Shown here in pieces: positions 9,313 through 18,465 of a DNA stretch of 35,458 nt (positions are counted from its first letter, which is position 1; each line of letters opens with the position of its first letter). The stretch spans positions 1-35,458 of the forward strand of contig NZ_PSWS01000072.1 in NCBI RefSeq assembly GCF_002932875.1. Direction: 5' to 3'. Below the pieces are notes generated by a model. The model was not told where the DNA came from. It saw only the letters and a program-made list of their open reading frames with translations, and searched no databases. This DNA comes from Rathayibacter tritici. GTDB lineage: Bacteria; Actinomycetota; Actinomycetes; Actinomycetales; Microbacteriaceae. The translations under genes were made by a program, and so were the position numbers.

Positions 9313-9372
9313 TCGGCGCCGGTCTCTCCTCGCGAGACGCCGCCCGTCACGCCCACGCCCGGCCTCGCGCCA

Positions 9373-10155
9373 TCAGCTCGCGCGACGGATCCAGATCGGC
9401 GGATGCGGGAGCTCGGCCTCGGAGCGGAGGCGGCCGGCCAGGGGCGCCCAGACCACGAGGGCCACGCCGATTCCGAGCAGAAGGCCGCCGACGGTGTCGC
9501 TCAGCCAGTGCGCGCCGAGGTAGGTGCGGCTCGCCATCATCGCCACCGTGGAGAGGAAGCCGGCGATCCAGACCCACAGCAGCGGGAAGACCAGGGCCAG
9601 CACCATCGCCGTGGTCGCGGCGTTCGCGGTGTGGCCGGAGGGGAACGAGCCGTAGTCGCTGGTGACGAGCATGTCGGCGGGGCGGGCGCGGCCCACCAGC
9701 TCCTTCACGAGCTGGGTGGCGCCGACGCTGACGAGTGCCGCGATCGCGTAGTAGAGCGCTGCCCACCGCCTCCGGAACACGAGCAGCACGGTGACGATGC
9801 CCAGCGGGATCAGCGTCGTGCCCACCAGGCCGGCGCCGACGGTGTTCATGACGAGGGCGGGGATGTCCCAGGCGGGCGAGCGGTGCTCGACGATCTCGTT
9901 CATCCACTCGACGTCGAAGCGGAAGGCGGACGTGGGGCGGAACGCGATCAGCACAGCCAGGAGCACCGTGAGCAGGAGGGCGAGCGAGGCCGAGATCAGC
10001 GGCCAGCGGCGGGAGACCCGGTGCGCGGCCTCCTTCGTGAGCAACCGCGCAACGACGTCGTCGGAGGGCACCTGCTCCCGCATCCGCTCGCGCTGGACGG
10101 CGTCGGGACGCGCTGTTGCGGGCTCGGTCGACACATGGTCGCGGCGGGAATCCAT
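9373..10155 (-). CDS. PAP2 family membrane phosphatase
   Basis: The 260-residue membrane protein carries the full PAP2 signature: KELVGRARP (motif 1), FPSGHTA (motif 2) and SRTYLGAHWLSD (motif 3). Hydrophobic segments surround these (for example LISASLALLLTVLLAVLIA and MVLALVFPLLWVWIAGFL), consistent with about five or six membrane spans and an outward-facing active site. Family members dephosphorylate phosphatidate, undecaprenyl pyrophosphate or phosphatidylglycerol phosphate; the substrate here is unknown. It ends convergently 60 bases from the MetF-like gene. The ribosome binding site is weak, so the start is less certain than the frame. Confidence 0.9.
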   Translation of the reverse strand: MDSRRDHVSTEPATARPDAVQRERMREQVPSDDVVARLLTKEAAHRVSRRWPLISASLALLLTVLLAVLIAFRPTSAFRFDVEWMNEIVEHRSPAWDIPALVMNTVGAGLVGTTLIPLGIVTVLLVFRRRWAALYYAIAALVSVGATQLVKELVGRARPADMLVTSDYGSFPSGHTANAATTAMVLALVFPLLWVWIAGFLSTVAMMASRTYLGAHWLSDTVGGLLLGIGVALVVWAPLAGRLRSEAELPHPPIWIRRAS

Positions 10156-10216
10156 CCGGACATGATGCCGTCACCTCGCGTTCGCGCGTGGGGGGTTGCG
10201 GCGGACGGAGCGGCTT

Positions 10217-10268
10217 CGGCTCGTGGAACCGTGTCCGGCTCGTGAGAAGTAGCGGTTCCCGCGAGCCG
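10217..10268. terminator. hairpin after the ROK regulator gene
   Basis: CGGCTCGTGGAACCG at 10217-10231 pairs with CGGTTCCCGCGAGCCG at 10253-10268, with one mismatch or bulge. The module GGCTCGTG also recurs directly between the arms. It lies about 50 bases beyond the ROK stop codon and upstream of the PAP2 gene, so it may end the xyloside operon transcript. There is no T tract. Confidence 0.5.
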
Positions 10269-10319
10269 GAACGGATTCTGCGAGCCGAAAGGTGCCGGGA
10301 GGCGGGGCAGCGCCCGGCG

Positions 10320-11504
10320 TCAGACGGGGTGGAGCGGGGTGGCGATCGGGTCGGCGAGCAGACGCTCGAAGGCGAGCTCGGCTGCGCCGAGCATCAGCAG
10401 ATCGGCGCCGAGCTCGGTGCGGACGATGCGCACGGAGTCGAGCGCGACGCGGAACGGGCCGCCGCGGCCCAGCCGCTCCTCGAGGAACCCCGGCGCGACG
10501 CCGATCAGCGCGCCGAGGAAGCCGCCCAGCACCACGAGCTGGGGGTTGAACACATTGATCACATTGCGCAGGGCAACCGCGAGGTGACCGAGCTGGCGCT
10601 CGACTTCGGCCCGGACGGCCGGATCCTCCGAGGCGGCGAGCGCCTCCTCCAGCCGCTCGCCCTCGTCGAGGCCGAGCACGGTGAGCAGCTCGGCGCGCCC
10701 GACCTCGGTTTCGAGGCAGCCGACGGCGCCGCAGTGGCAGTCGATCCCCGCGCTGTTGACCAGGGTGTGGCCGATCTCGCCCGCGTAGCCGTCGATGCCG
10801 TGCAGCGGCGCGCCGCCGATGATGACGCCCGCGCCGACTCCGCTCGCGCCGCCGTTGAGGTAGACGAGGTGCGAGACGTCGCGACCGGCGCCCAGCACGC
10901 TCTCGGCGAGCGCGCCGAGGTTGGCGTCATTCGCCGAGAGGACGGGCAGGCCGGTGGCCTCGGCGAGCATGCGGGAGAAGGGCTCGTCGTCCCAGCCGAG
11001 GTGGGGACCGACCCGGACGAGACCGTCGGCGTCGCGCACGAGGCCCGGGACAGCGACGCCGATGCCGACCGTGCGGGTCTGGTCGGGGAGCTCCGCCAGC
11101 AGCTCGGCGACCGCCTCGGCCGCCAGGCGTGCAGCGGCCTCGGCGGTGGGCACGGAGGCGGAGCGGCGGATGCGGCGGCGCACGGTGGCGTCCACGCCGA
11201 CCACGGCGACGGTCACAGCGTCGATCTCGGGGTTCACGGCGAGCGCGACGACTCCGGGATCGGCCTCGACGACGGGGCTCGGCCGGCCGACCTGGTTCGC
11301 CGTGGCGGGCTCGCGTTCGCGCACGATGCCCAGCTCGACCAGCTCGCTGACCAGGGCGGCGATGGTGGAGCGGTTCAGGCCGGTGAGGCGCGTCAGCTGA
11401 GAGCGGGAGCGGGGGCCGCCGCGATGCACGAGGCGGAGGATCGCCGAGAGATTGTGCCGCCGGACGCGGTCGAGGTTGTTGCCGCGCGTCGAGTGGTCGG
11501 GCAT
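10320..11504 (-). CDS. ROK family transcriptional repressor (XylR/NagC type)
   Basis: The 394-residue protein has an N-terminal winged helix (about 12-70: RRHNLSAILRLVHRGG, SRSQLTRLTGLNRSTIAALV, and LGIVRE) and a C-terminal sugar-kinase-like ROK domain. The latter includes VGIGVAVPGLV, the zinc-site segment GIDCHCGAVGCLE and NPQLVVLGGFLG. Such proteins release DNA when they bind a sugar. The ATG is preceded by AGAGGAG at good spacing. It is the last gene of the minus-strand xyloside cluster, 70 bases after the alpha-xylosidase, so xylose or a xyloside is the likely effector (inference). A candidate operator for a ROK protein overlaps the xylA promoter at 18589-18600. Confidence 0.92.
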   Translation of the reverse strand: MPDHSTRGNNLDRVRRHNLSAILRLVHRGGPRSRSQLTRLTGLNRSTIAALVSELVELGIVREREPATANQVGRPSPVVEADPGVVALAVNPEIDAVTVAVVGVDATVRRRIRRSASVPTAEAAARLAAEAVAELLAELPDQTRTVGIGVAVPGLVRDADGLVRVGPHLGWDDEPFSRMLAEATGLPVLSANDANLGALAESVLGAGRDVSHLVYLNGGASGVGAGVIIGGAPLHGIDGYAGEIGHTLVNSAGIDCHCGAVGCLETEVGRAELLTVLGLDEGERLEEALAASEDPAVRAEVERQLGHLAVALRNVINVFNPQLVVLGGFLGALIGVAPGFLEERLGRGGPFRVALDSVRIVRTELGADLLMLGAAELAFERLLADPIATPLHPV

Positions 11505-11574
11505 ACCGCGGTCTCCTCTGCTTGCGGGGGTCAGCCTAGCCGCGGGGGCGGCGGCGGACGGACCGGCGGCGCAC

Positions 11575-13785
11575 TCAGACCGCGACCCACCCCCACGTCC
11601 CGGCCGGCCCGTTCACCGTCACCTCACCTCGCGAGCGCGTCACCGTGAACACCGTCTCCTCCCCCGTGTCGTGCGCGACGACGCGCACCGGCGTCACTCC
11701 GTCCGGCCCCGGGAACACCCGCAGCCGCAGCCCGTCGAGGTAGTCGTACTCGGCCGTGTCTTCGCGCGCGCCCACCGGAATCACCGCGCCCTCACGCACA
11801 TACAGCGGCAGTGAGTCGAAGCCGTGCATCTCCCGGCGCCACTCCCCCGTCGACGCGATCCTCTCGCCCGTCCACCAGCTGGTCCAGGTCCCGCGCGGCA
11901 GGTAGAACTCGACCGTGCCGTCCTCGGTGAACACCGGAGCGACGAGCAGGTCGTGGCCGAGGAGGTACTGGGTGTCGAGGTGGGCGGCATTGCGGTCGTC
12001 CTCGAACTCGAGCGCCATCGCCCGCATGATCGGGACGCCGGTGCGGGCCGCCTCCGCCCCCGCCGCGTAGAGGTAGGGCATCAGCGAGAGCTTCAGCCGA
12101 GTGAAGAGGCGGGTGATCTCCACCGCCTCCTCGTCGAACGCCCACGGCACGCGCACCGAGGACGAGCCGTGCAGCCTCGAGTGCGAGGAGAGCAGGCCGA
12201 ACGCGAGCCAGCGCTTGAACACTCCGGGGTCGGGCGTGCCCTCGAAGCCACCGATGTCGTGCGCCCAGAAGCCGAACCCGCCGAGCGCGAGCGAGAGCCC
12301 GCCGCGCAGGGTCTCGGCCATCGACACGGCGGAGGAGGTGTTGTCCCCGCCCCAGTGCACCGGCAGCGACTGCCCGCCGACAGTGGCGCTGCGGGCGAAG
12401 AGCACGGCCCGGCCTTCGCCGAGCTCCTGCTCCAGCACCTCGTGCACCGCGCGGTTGTAGAGCTGGGTGTACCAGTTGTGCATGGCCTCGGGGTCGGTCC
12501 CGTCGGCCCAGGCGACTCCCTCGGACGGGATCCGCTCGCCGAAGTCGGTCTTGAAGGAGTCGACTCCCTGGCGCACGAGCACGCGCAGCTTCTCCTGGAG
12601 CCAGGCGGTCGCCTCCGGGTTCGTGAAGTCGATCAGGGCCATGCCGGCGACCCACAGGTCCCACTGCCAGACGTCGCCCGAAGCCGTGCGGAGCAGGTAG
12701 CCCTTCTCGCGACCCTCGGCGAACAGCGGCGACGCCTGGGCGATGTAGGGGTTGATCCAGACACAGGTGTGCAGACCGCGCGCGTGCAGGCGGGCGAGGA
12801 CCCCCTCCGGGTCCGGGAAGGTGCGCGGGTCCCACTCGAGGTCGGTCCACTGGAACTCGCGCATCCAGAAGCAGTCGAAGTGGAACGCCGAGAGCGGTAA
12901 CTCACGCTCCGCGAAGCCGTCGATAAAGGAGTTGACCGTCTCCTCGTCGTAGCTCGTCGTGAAGCTGGTCGTCAACCAGAGCCCATAGCTCCAGGCGGGC
13001 ACGACGCGGGGGCGGCCCGCGAGGCCCGTGTAGCGGCGCAGCACATCCTTCTTCGTCGGGCCCTGAATCACCAGGTACTCCAGCGCCTCGCCGCCGACCG
13101 AGAACTGCACGCGCTCGACCGCCTCCGAGCCGATCTCGAACGAGACGAGGCCGGGATCGTTGACGAGCACGCCGTAGCCGCGGCTGGAGAGGTAGAACGG
13201 CACGTTTTTATAGGCCTGCTCGGAGGAGGTGCCGCCGTCGGCGTTCCAGACATCGACGCTCTGGCCGTTCTTCACGAAGGGGCCGAAGCGCTCGCCGAGC
13301 CCGTAGACCAGCTCGCCGACACCGAGGTCGAGCTGCTCGTGCAGGTAGGCGGCTCCGTCGGGTCCGGTCAGGTACCCCTGCGCCTTGTGCCCGGAGCCGG
13401 TGAGGCGCGTGCCGGTCGAGGTGTCCCAGAACTCCAACGACCACGGAGCGCCCTGCGCGATGCGGACCTCGAGGTCGCCGGTGCGCAGCACACCGCCCTC
13501 CTCGATGACCTCCGCCACTCCGACGTCACCCTCGACCAGCTCGAAGCCCGGCCGCGTCGCCGTGCCGCGCCAGTGCTCGATGCGCACCCGCGCGACTCCC
13601 TCGGCCGGTGAGGAGAGGGTGACGGTGAGTGCTGGCCGGTTGAGCACATCGCCGCGGCCCTGGATGACGCGGGTCGGGGCAATCACCTCGAGCGAGGAGC
13701 CGTCGGAGCGGATGTCGTATGCCTCCTGAGCGAACAGGGGCGTGAATCCGGCCCGCGTTTGCCAGAACCCGTCGGTGAACTTCAT
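11575..13785 (-). CDS. yicI: alpha-xylosidase, glycoside hydrolase family 31 (YicI type)
   Basis: The start is the ATG at 13785 (MKFTDGFWQ), with AAAGG a suitable distance upstream; the longer frame overlaps the permease gene and is spurious. The 736-residue enzyme closely follows E. coli YicI: AYDIRSDGSSLEVIAPT near the start, the catalytic nucleophile Asp414 in FKTDFGERIP, and the acid/base Asp481 in VHWGGDNTSS. It also has GFGFWAHDIGGFEGTPDPG and LLSSHSRLHGSSSVRVPWAF. It has no signal peptide and should act in the cytoplasm, releasing xylose from alpha-xylosides such as isoprimeverose from plant xyloglucan. It follows the two permease genes, so the importer and hydrolase belong together. 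Confidence 0.95.
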   Translation of the reverse strand: MKFTDGFWQTRAGFTPLFAQEAYDIRSDGSSLEVIAPTRVIQGRGDVLNRPALTVTLSSPAEGVARVRIEHWRGTATRPGFELVEGDVGVAEVIEEGGVLRTGDLEVRIAQGAPWSLEFWDTSTGTRLTGSGHKAQGYLTGPDGAAYLHEQLDLGVGELVYGLGERFGPFVKNGQSVDVWNADGGTSSEQAYKNVPFYLSSRGYGVLVNDPGLVSFEIGSEAVERVQFSVGGEALEYLVIQGPTKKDVLRRYTGLAGRPRVVPAWSYGLWLTTSFTTSYDEETVNSFIDGFAERELPLSAFHFDCFWMREFQWTDLEWDPRTFPDPEGVLARLHARGLHTCVWINPYIAQASPLFAEGREKGYLLRTASGDVWQWDLWVAGMALIDFTNPEATAWLQEKLRVLVRQGVDSFKTDFGERIPSEGVAWADGTDPEAMHNWYTQLYNRAVHEVLEQELGEGRAVLFARSATVGGQSLPVHWGGDNTSSAVSMAETLRGGLSLALGGFGFWAHDIGGFEGTPDPGVFKRWLAFGLLSSHSRLHGSSSVRVPWAFDEEAVEITRLFTRLKLSLMPYLYAAGAEAARTGVPIMRAMALEFEDDRNAAHLDTQYLLGHDLLVAPVFTEDGTVEFYLPRGTWTSWWTGERIASTGEWRREMHGFDSLPLYVREGAVIPVGAREDTAEYDYLDGLRLRVFPGPDGVTPVRVVAHDTGEETVFTVTRSRGEVTVNGPAGTWGWVAV

Positions 13786-13853
13786 GGGGTGCCTTTCGAT
13801 GGCGCGCCGACGGGATCCGAGCGAGGACCCCGCAGGCGGTGGAGGGAGAGAGG

Positions 13854-14771
13854 CTACTTCACCGCGCCGGCAGTGATGCCGCGGGTGAGGGTGCGCTGGA
13901 AGATCAGGAAGAAGATCAGCGTCGGGAGCAGGCCGAGGAGGGCGCTCGCGCTGGTCGTGGTGACGTCCATGATCTTGTCGCCCTGGAGGCTCGAGATCGC
14001 GATCGGCACGGTCTGCGTCGCGTCGCTGACCAGGAAGACCAGCGGGATGAGGAACTCGTTCCAGGTCCAGATGAAGAAGAAGATCATCAGGACGGAGAGA
14101 GTCGGCCGCGAGATCGGGACGATCACCCGGGTGAGCACCTGCCACTTCGAGGCGCCGTCGAGAGCGGCGGCCTCGAGGATCTCCTTCGGGAAGGTGCCGT
14201 AGACGCTCGAGAGCAGATAGGTGCCGAACGCCGACTGGATCACGGTGAAGATGACGATGACGGAGAGCTGGGTGTCGTAGATCCCGACCGCCTTGAACAT
14301 GTAGTACAGCGGGTAGAGCAGGGCCTCCTGCGGGAGCATATTGGCCAGCAGGAACAGGACGATGATCCAGCTCCGACCGCGCACTCGGCCGATCCCGATC
14401 GCGTAGGCGTTGAGCACCGAGAGGGCGACGGCGAGGATCGCGACCGAGCCAGAGATCAGGATCGAGTTACCGAGCTTTTCGGGGAAGTCGACGCGGCTCC
14501 AGAAGGTCGAGAGGCCATCGAAGGAGAGACCGGTGGGGAAGGCGAGCGGGCCGTTCGCCGAATACTCCGCGGGGGTCTTGAACGAATTGAGCAGAATCAG
14601 CAGCACGGGGCTGATGATCACCAGTCCGATCACGACCGCGACCGCGAGGATCACCCAGTCGCCGACCGTCCGCTTGCTGGCTCCCTTCGCCGGCGTGGGC
14701 GGACGGGTGGACGCGAGGTCCGCGTCCCCCGTGCCGGCCTGAGTGAGGGGCAGGGTTTCGATGGCCGACAT
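13854..14771 (-). CDS. carbohydrate ABC transporter permease (MalG type)
   Basis: The 305-residue protein begins MSAIETL at 14771; its ATG overlaps the stop of the preceding permease gene by one base (TGATG), a sign of translational coupling. It has a first membrane span at about 35-57 (WVILAVAVVIGLVIISPVLLIL), then SFKTPAEY typical of MalG-type permeases. The EAA loop reads EILEAAALDGASKWQVLTRVIVP and couples to the ATPase. The C-terminal end LTRGITAGAVK is also typical of this subfamily. With the upstream permease and lipoprotein it forms a CUT1-type sugar importer. No ATPase is encoded here. Confidence 0.94.
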   Translation of the reverse strand: MSAIETLPLTQAGTGDADLASTRPPTPAKGASKRTVGDWVILAVAVVIGLVIISPVLLILLNSFKTPAEYSANGPLAFPTGLSFDGLSTFWSRVDFPEKLGNSILISGSVAILAVALSVLNAYAIGIGRVRGRSWIIVLFLLANMLPQEALLYPLYYMFKAVGIYDTQLSVIVIFTVIQSAFGTYLLSSVYGTFPKEILEAAALDGASKWQVLTRVIVPISRPTLSVLMIFFFIWTWNEFLIPLVFLVSDATQTVPIAISSLQGDKIMDVTTTSASALLGLLPTLIFFLIFQRTLTRGITAGAVK

Positions 14772-15718
14772 CAGCGGGCTCCTTCGCTGCGCTCGACGCG
14801 CTCCTGCGCGCGGATGAACAGCACGGCGAGGATCACGATGACGATCGTGAGCGCGGTCGCGATGGTGGCGCCGTAGCCCACCTGCTGCTTCTGGAAGAAC
14901 TCGGTGTAGGAGTAGTAGGAGGGAACGATCGTGGAGTCGCCGGGCCCGCCGCGGGTCAGCGCATAGATCGGGCCGAACACCTTCAGTGCGGCAATGGTGC
15001 AGGTGAGGGTGACCACGAAGATTTCGGGGCGGATGATCGAGACCGTGATCCAGCGGAAGCGCTGGAACCAGTTCGCCCCGTCGAGCTCGGCGGCCTCGTA
15101 GAGCTCCGGATCCACCCGCTGCAGCGCCGCCATGAAGATCACGACCGGATAGCCCAGCTGCACCCAGATCATCACGACCATGATCGAGAGCATCGCCGTG
15201 TCGGGCTTGCCCAGCCAGTCGTGCGACAGGGAGCCGAGGCCGACCGCCTCGAGGATCGAGTTCAGCGCACCGCTGTCGGGTCGCAGGATCCAACCGATGA
15301 CGATCGCGGCGATGACGGTCGGCAGAATCTGCGGGAGGTAGTAGGTGGCGCGGAGAAAGCTCGCCAGCCGCCCGCCGAACTTCTTGCCGACGAGGTCGAA
15401 AAGGATCGCGGCGAGCAGGAGGCCGAGGATCGTCGGCACGATCACCATCGCGATGATCATGTAGACCGAGTTCAGGAACGAGGTCCAGAACTGGTCATCG
15501 CCCATGAGCTCGACCCAGTTGTCGAGGCCGATGAAGGTCGGCGGCTTGATGCCGCGCCAGGACGTGAAGCTGATGTAGACGTTCCAGACCAGCGGGATCA
15601 GCACGATGAACGTGAAGAGCACGAACCCCGGGATCAGGTAGAGCCAGTAGCCGCCGGAGCGCTTCTCGCGGGGCGGCGTTGTGGCGCTCTCCGCGCGACG
15701 AGGTGCTGTCGTCGTCAT
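14771..15718 (-). CDS. carbohydrate ABC transporter permease (MalF type)
   Basis: The 315-residue permease starts with a polar tail, then YWLYLIPGFVLFTFIVLIPL (first span) and YISFTSWRGI, a hallmark of MalF-like CUT1 permeases. Further spans follow, including MIIAMVIVPTILGLLLAAIL and TVIAAIVIGWIL. The EAA loop is ELYEAAELDGANWFQRFRWITVSIIRP, and GGPGDST follows near residue 265. It is the first permease after the binding-protein gene, from which it is separated by a 122-base gap with a strong inverted repeat. It overlaps the next permease by one base. The substrate is inferred to be a xyloside from the neighbouring alpha-xylosidase and xylAB. Confidence 0.94.
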   Translation of the reverse strand: MTTTAPRRAESATTPPREKRSGGYWLYLIPGFVLFTFIVLIPLVWNVYISFTSWRGIKPPTFIGLDNWVELMGDDQFWTSFLNSVYMIIAMVIVPTILGLLLAAILFDLVGKKFGGRLASFLRATYYLPQILPTVIAAIVIGWILRPDSGALNSILEAVGLGSLSHDWLGKPDTAMLSIMVVMIWVQLGYPVVIFMAALQRVDPELYEAAELDGANWFQRFRWITVSIIRPEIFVVTLTCTIAALKVFGPIYALTRGGPGDSTIVPSYYSYTEFFQKQQVGYGATIATALTIVIVILAVLFIRAQERVERSEGAR

Positions 15719-15756
15719 AGGTACTCCTCATTCGGACGGATTCGTGGGTTGTCCTG

Positions 15757-15819
15757 CCGCGAGATGCCACTTACGACGGGGTACGACGGCGTGTCGCCCT
15801 CATAAGTGGCATCTCGCGG
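15757..15819. repeat. 17-bp perfect inverted repeat between binding-protein and permease genes
   Basis: CCGCGAGATGCCACTTA at 15757-15773 is exactly repeated in inverse orientation as TAAGTGGCATCTCGCGG at 15803-15819, with a 29-base loop. It falls just after the binding-protein stop. A stem-loop here would favour high binding-protein levels by partial termination or by protecting the upstream mRNA end. It could also be a dispersed repeat of the genome. Confidence 0.75.
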
Positions 15820-15840
15820 AGGGGAGGGGGCGGGGTGGCG

Positions 15841-17205
15841 TTACTTGATGTCGGCGACTCCGTCGTCGTAGGTGGACTGGAGGTCGGCGAGCATGGCGGA
15901 CTGGTCGGAGGAGCCGTTGATCAGCTCCTGGGTCGCGGCGACGAGGTCGTCGTAGAAGGTCGCGGTCGGCCAGTCGGGGTAGAAGGAGAGCTGGTCGCCG
16001 GCGACGACCGTCTTCCACTGCGAGAGCAGCGCCTTGCTCTTCTCGTCCGTGATGGCGCTCTCGTCGACGACCAGCGGGATGCCTCCGTTGTTGCCGATGA
16101 GGTTCTGGATCTCGGGCCGCATCGTGATGTCGATCCACTTGTAGGCGAGATCCTTGTTCTTCGCCGTCTCCGGGATCACCCAGTGGTTGCCCGCCGAACC
16201 CATCGTGAACTCGGCGCCCGGGAAGAGGAAGGTGTCCCAGTCGAATCCGGTGATCTCGGTCGTGAAGCGGCCGAACCACCACGAGCCCGAGAAGAAGATC
16301 GGATACTGGCCCGAAATGAACGCCGTGCCCGCGTCCTCGGCCTTCAGCCCGGAGGCGTCGGCCGAGAAGTAGCCCTTATCGACGTAGGTCTTCAGCTGAT
16401 CGGCGGCGTAGCTCCATGCCGCGTCCTCGAAGTCGACCTCTCCCGTGTAGGTCTGGTAGTCCGTGATCCAGGAGCGGTCGGCTTTCAGCAGCGCGAGCTG
16501 GTAGAAGAGCTGCTGCAACGGGTACTCGGCGCCGGCCTCGGCCAGCGGAGTGATCCCCTTCGCGACAAAGGCGTCCAGGACAGCCGTGAACTCCTCGTAG
16601 GTGGTGGGCACCTCGAGGCCGTTCGCGGCGAAGGCGTCCTTGTTGTAGTACACGAACGTGAATTCGCCGTAGTTGGGGATTCCATACCAGGAGCCGGACC
16701 CCATGATCCCGTTCTCGTCGTACTTCGCGGTGGTCTGCAGGGCGCCGGGGATGAGCGAGTCCCAGCCGTAGAACGAGACCGCCTCGTCGAGGTTGGTGAG
16801 AAGGCCCTGGCTCGAGAGGAGCCCGCTGGTCGCGTTGCCCTTGTTGTATTCGACGACGTCGGGCGCCGAGTTCGAGTTGAAGATCTGGCTGGCTCCGGTG
16901 CGCAGCTGCTCGAAGGCCTTGAATTCGTAGGCGATCTCGGCGCCCGTCTCCTGCGTGAAGATGTCGCGGGCGGCGAGCCAGGCGATGCCGCGGTCGCTGT
17001 CGGGCGTCTCGAAGTCCCAGAGGGTGAGGGTGCGGCCGGCGCCGTCGACCGTGGTCGACAGTGCCTCGGAGCCGGCGTCGGAGCCGCCTCCGGAGCAGGC
17101 GGTCAGCGCGAACATCGCGCTGAGGCCGACTCCGCCGGCGAGCAGGTTGCGCCGGGTGAGACCGGCGGTCGGGCGGTGGAAGGCGGAGCGGGATCGGAGC
17201 GTCAT
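15841..17205 (-). CDS. sugar ABC transporter substrate-binding lipoprotein
   Basis: The ATG at 17205 is preceded by AGGAGAA at 8 bases; the frame continues upstream but without coding character. The 454-residue product starts with a combined twin-arginine/lipoprotein signal: LTRRNLLAGG (Arg18-Arg19), a hydrophobic core and the lipobox LTAC with Cys37, followed by a Gly/Ser linker. The mature part is a CUT1 family 1 binding protein: LTLWDFETPDSDRG, APDVVEYNKGN, YGIPNYGEFTFVYYNKDAF and a C-terminal helix. It should be anchored outside the membrane and present oligosaccharide to the two permeases. It lies downstream of a LacI-type operator, so it is probably the first induced gene of the importer operon. 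Confidence 0.95.
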   Translation of the reverse strand: MTLRSRSAFHRPTAGLTRRNLLAGGVGLSAMFALTACSGGGSDAGSEALSTTVDGAGRTLTLWDFETPDSDRGIAWLAARDIFTQETGAEIAYEFKAFEQLRTGASQIFNSNSAPDVVEYNKGNATSGLLSSQGLLTNLDEAVSFYGWDSLIPGALQTTAKYDENGIMGSGSWYGIPNYGEFTFVYYNKDAFAANGLEVPTTYEEFTAVLDAFVAKGITPLAEAGAEYPLQQLFYQLALLKADRSWITDYQTYTGEVDFEDAAWSYAADQLKTYVDKGYFSADASGLKAEDAGTAFISGQYPIFFSGSWWFGRFTTEITGFDWDTFLFPGAEFTMGSAGNHWVIPETAKNKDLAYKWIDITMRPEIQNLIGNNGGIPLVVDESAITDEKSKALLSQWKTVVAGDQLSFYPDWPTATFYDDLVAATQELINGSSDQSAMLADLQSTYDDGVADIK

Positions 17206-17278
17206 TGCGGTGGTTCTCCTTCGAACGGTGCGGTGGTGCTGCGGGGGGTGGAGCAGGGAGGGCTCTCTCGCGCGAATG

Positions 17279-17294
17279 GTCGAAGCGTTTCGAC
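17279..17294. promoter_or_regulatory. LacI-type operator upstream of the importer operon
   Basis: GTCGAAGCGTTTCGAC is a near-perfect 16-bp palindrome (one mismatched pair) 74-89 bases upstream of the binding-protein start. Its core matches the palindrome at 18466-18479 near the lacI-type gene, so both are probably bound by that regulator. Confidence 0.75.
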
Positions 17295-17336
17295 AGTGCG
17301 GACAGTGCGGACAGTGCGGACAGTGCGGCCAGTGGT
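17292..17336. repeat. 9-bp tandem repeat, four perfect copies plus a decayed one
   Basis: GACAGTGCG is repeated four times without interruption at 17292-17327, followed by a degenerate fifth unit GCCAGTGGT (17328-17336). The first unit overlaps the end of the LacI-type palindrome. It lies in the leader/promoter of the binding-protein gene, where copy number would alter spacing between promoter elements. Confidence 0.9.
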
Positions 17337-17362
17337 AGTCGGTGCAGAAGGGAGGAGGAGGA

Positions 17363-18424
17363 CTAGAGGGCGGCCGGCACGCGAGCGCCGGACGGGACCG
17401 CCGACACCGCGGCGCCGGTCGGAGCGACCGCGAGGGACCCGCGGTCGACGTAGGAGGGCGGAAGCAGCTCGACTCCGACGGTGCGGCCGGAGTCGATCTG
17501 CTCGAGGGTCCGCGCGACGGCCGCTCGGCACATCGCGTCGAACGGGAGGGGAAGGCTACTGGTGGGCACGGGAAGGTCGCCCCCGTCATAGCTGGCGCAC
17601 GCGGCCAGAATCGACAGTTCGCCGGGCACCGAGAGGCCCCGCTCGAGGACCCGCTCGATCGCCGCCTCCGCCACGGGCTCGTTGCAGTGCAGCACGAGGG
17701 CGGTGGGCGAGACGGGGGCGGCCAGGATCGCGTCGATCGCGGCCGACGCACTCGGGCGGCCGAGGTGCGGGCGCTCGACGGCGATCTCGACTCCCAGCGC
17801 CGCAGCCTCGGCGCGGAATGCCTCGTCGAAGCGGCGGACGAAGCCGGCGTTGCGATCGGTGTACGACTGCGGGTGCTCGAGCAGCCCGAGCGAGCGATGA
17901 CCCAGATCGGCGAGTCGACGCACGCTCTGGCGGGCGGCCTCGGCGAAGTCGAGGTCGACGCAGGCCAGATCGTGGGAGTCGGCAGGCACTCCGATGAAGG
18001 TGGCGGGCACGCCCGCCGCGCGGATCAACTCGGCGCGGTCATCGTCGTCGTCGACACCCATCAGGACGATGCCATCCACGAGCGAGGACGAGGAGACGCG
18101 GCCGATGCCGCTGGAAGCCTCGTCGGTGACGAGCAGCAGCACGTCGTAGTCCGACTCCCTGGCCCGCTCGAGCACCTCGGTGACGAAGCGCATGTGGGTT
18201 GGCAGGTGCAACTCGCCGCGCATCGGAGCGGAGAGGGCGAGGATGTGGGTCCGCGCGCCGGCGAGCATTCGGGCCCCGGCGTGCGGCCGGTAGCCGAGCT
18301 GGCGCACCGCGTCGTCCACGCGCTGCCGAGTGGAGGCGGCGATCGATCTCTTGCCGGAGAGGGCGTAGGAGACGGTGCTGATCGAGACTCCGGCAGCGCG
18401 GGCCACGTCGTGAATGGTCGCCAT
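17363..18424 (-). CDS. LacI family transcriptional regulator
   Basis: The ATG at 18424 is preceded by AGGAGGAATC, an excellent ribosome binding site; the frame extends upstream without meaning. The 353-residue protein has the LacI headpiece at residues 1-55: [20 protein letters not shown], then [16 protein letters not shown] and [14 protein letters not shown] (hinge helix). A periplasmic-binding-like sugar domain follows ([47 protein letters not shown]). It stands between the divergent xylA and the importer operon, with matching palindromes at both promoters. It therefore probably controls both, and itself, in response to a xyloside or sugar phosphate. Confidence 0.94.
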   Translation of the reverse strand: MATIHDVARAAGVSISTVSYALSGKRSIAASTRQRVDDAVRQLGYRPHAGARMLAGARTHILALSAPMRGELHLPTHMRFVTEVLERARESDYDVLLLVTDEASSGIGRVSSSSLVDGIVLMGVDDDDDRAELIRAAGVPATFIGVPADSHDLACVDLDFAEAARQSVRRLADLGHRSLGLLEHPQSYTDRNAGFVRRFDEAFRAEAAALGVEIAVERPHLGRPSASAAIDAILAAPVSPTALVLHCNEPVAEAAIERVLERGLSVPGELSILAACASYDGGDLPVPTSSLPLPFDAMCRAAVARTLEQIDSGRTVGVELLPPSYVDRGSLAVAPTGAAVSAVPSGARVPAAL

Positions 18425-18465
18425 GATTCCTCCTGCCGGACGTCGTCGTCGGTCGCGGCCGAGCT

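Noticed and set aside
13786-14145. Longer start for the alpha-xylosidase
   Set aside because: The added 120 residues are His/Pro/Arg-rich and overlap the permease gene; the homologous enzymes begin at the ATG at 13785.
17292-17336. Short direct repeats as a CRISPR array
   Set aside because: The 9-base units are contiguous, without spacers, and no cas genes are present.
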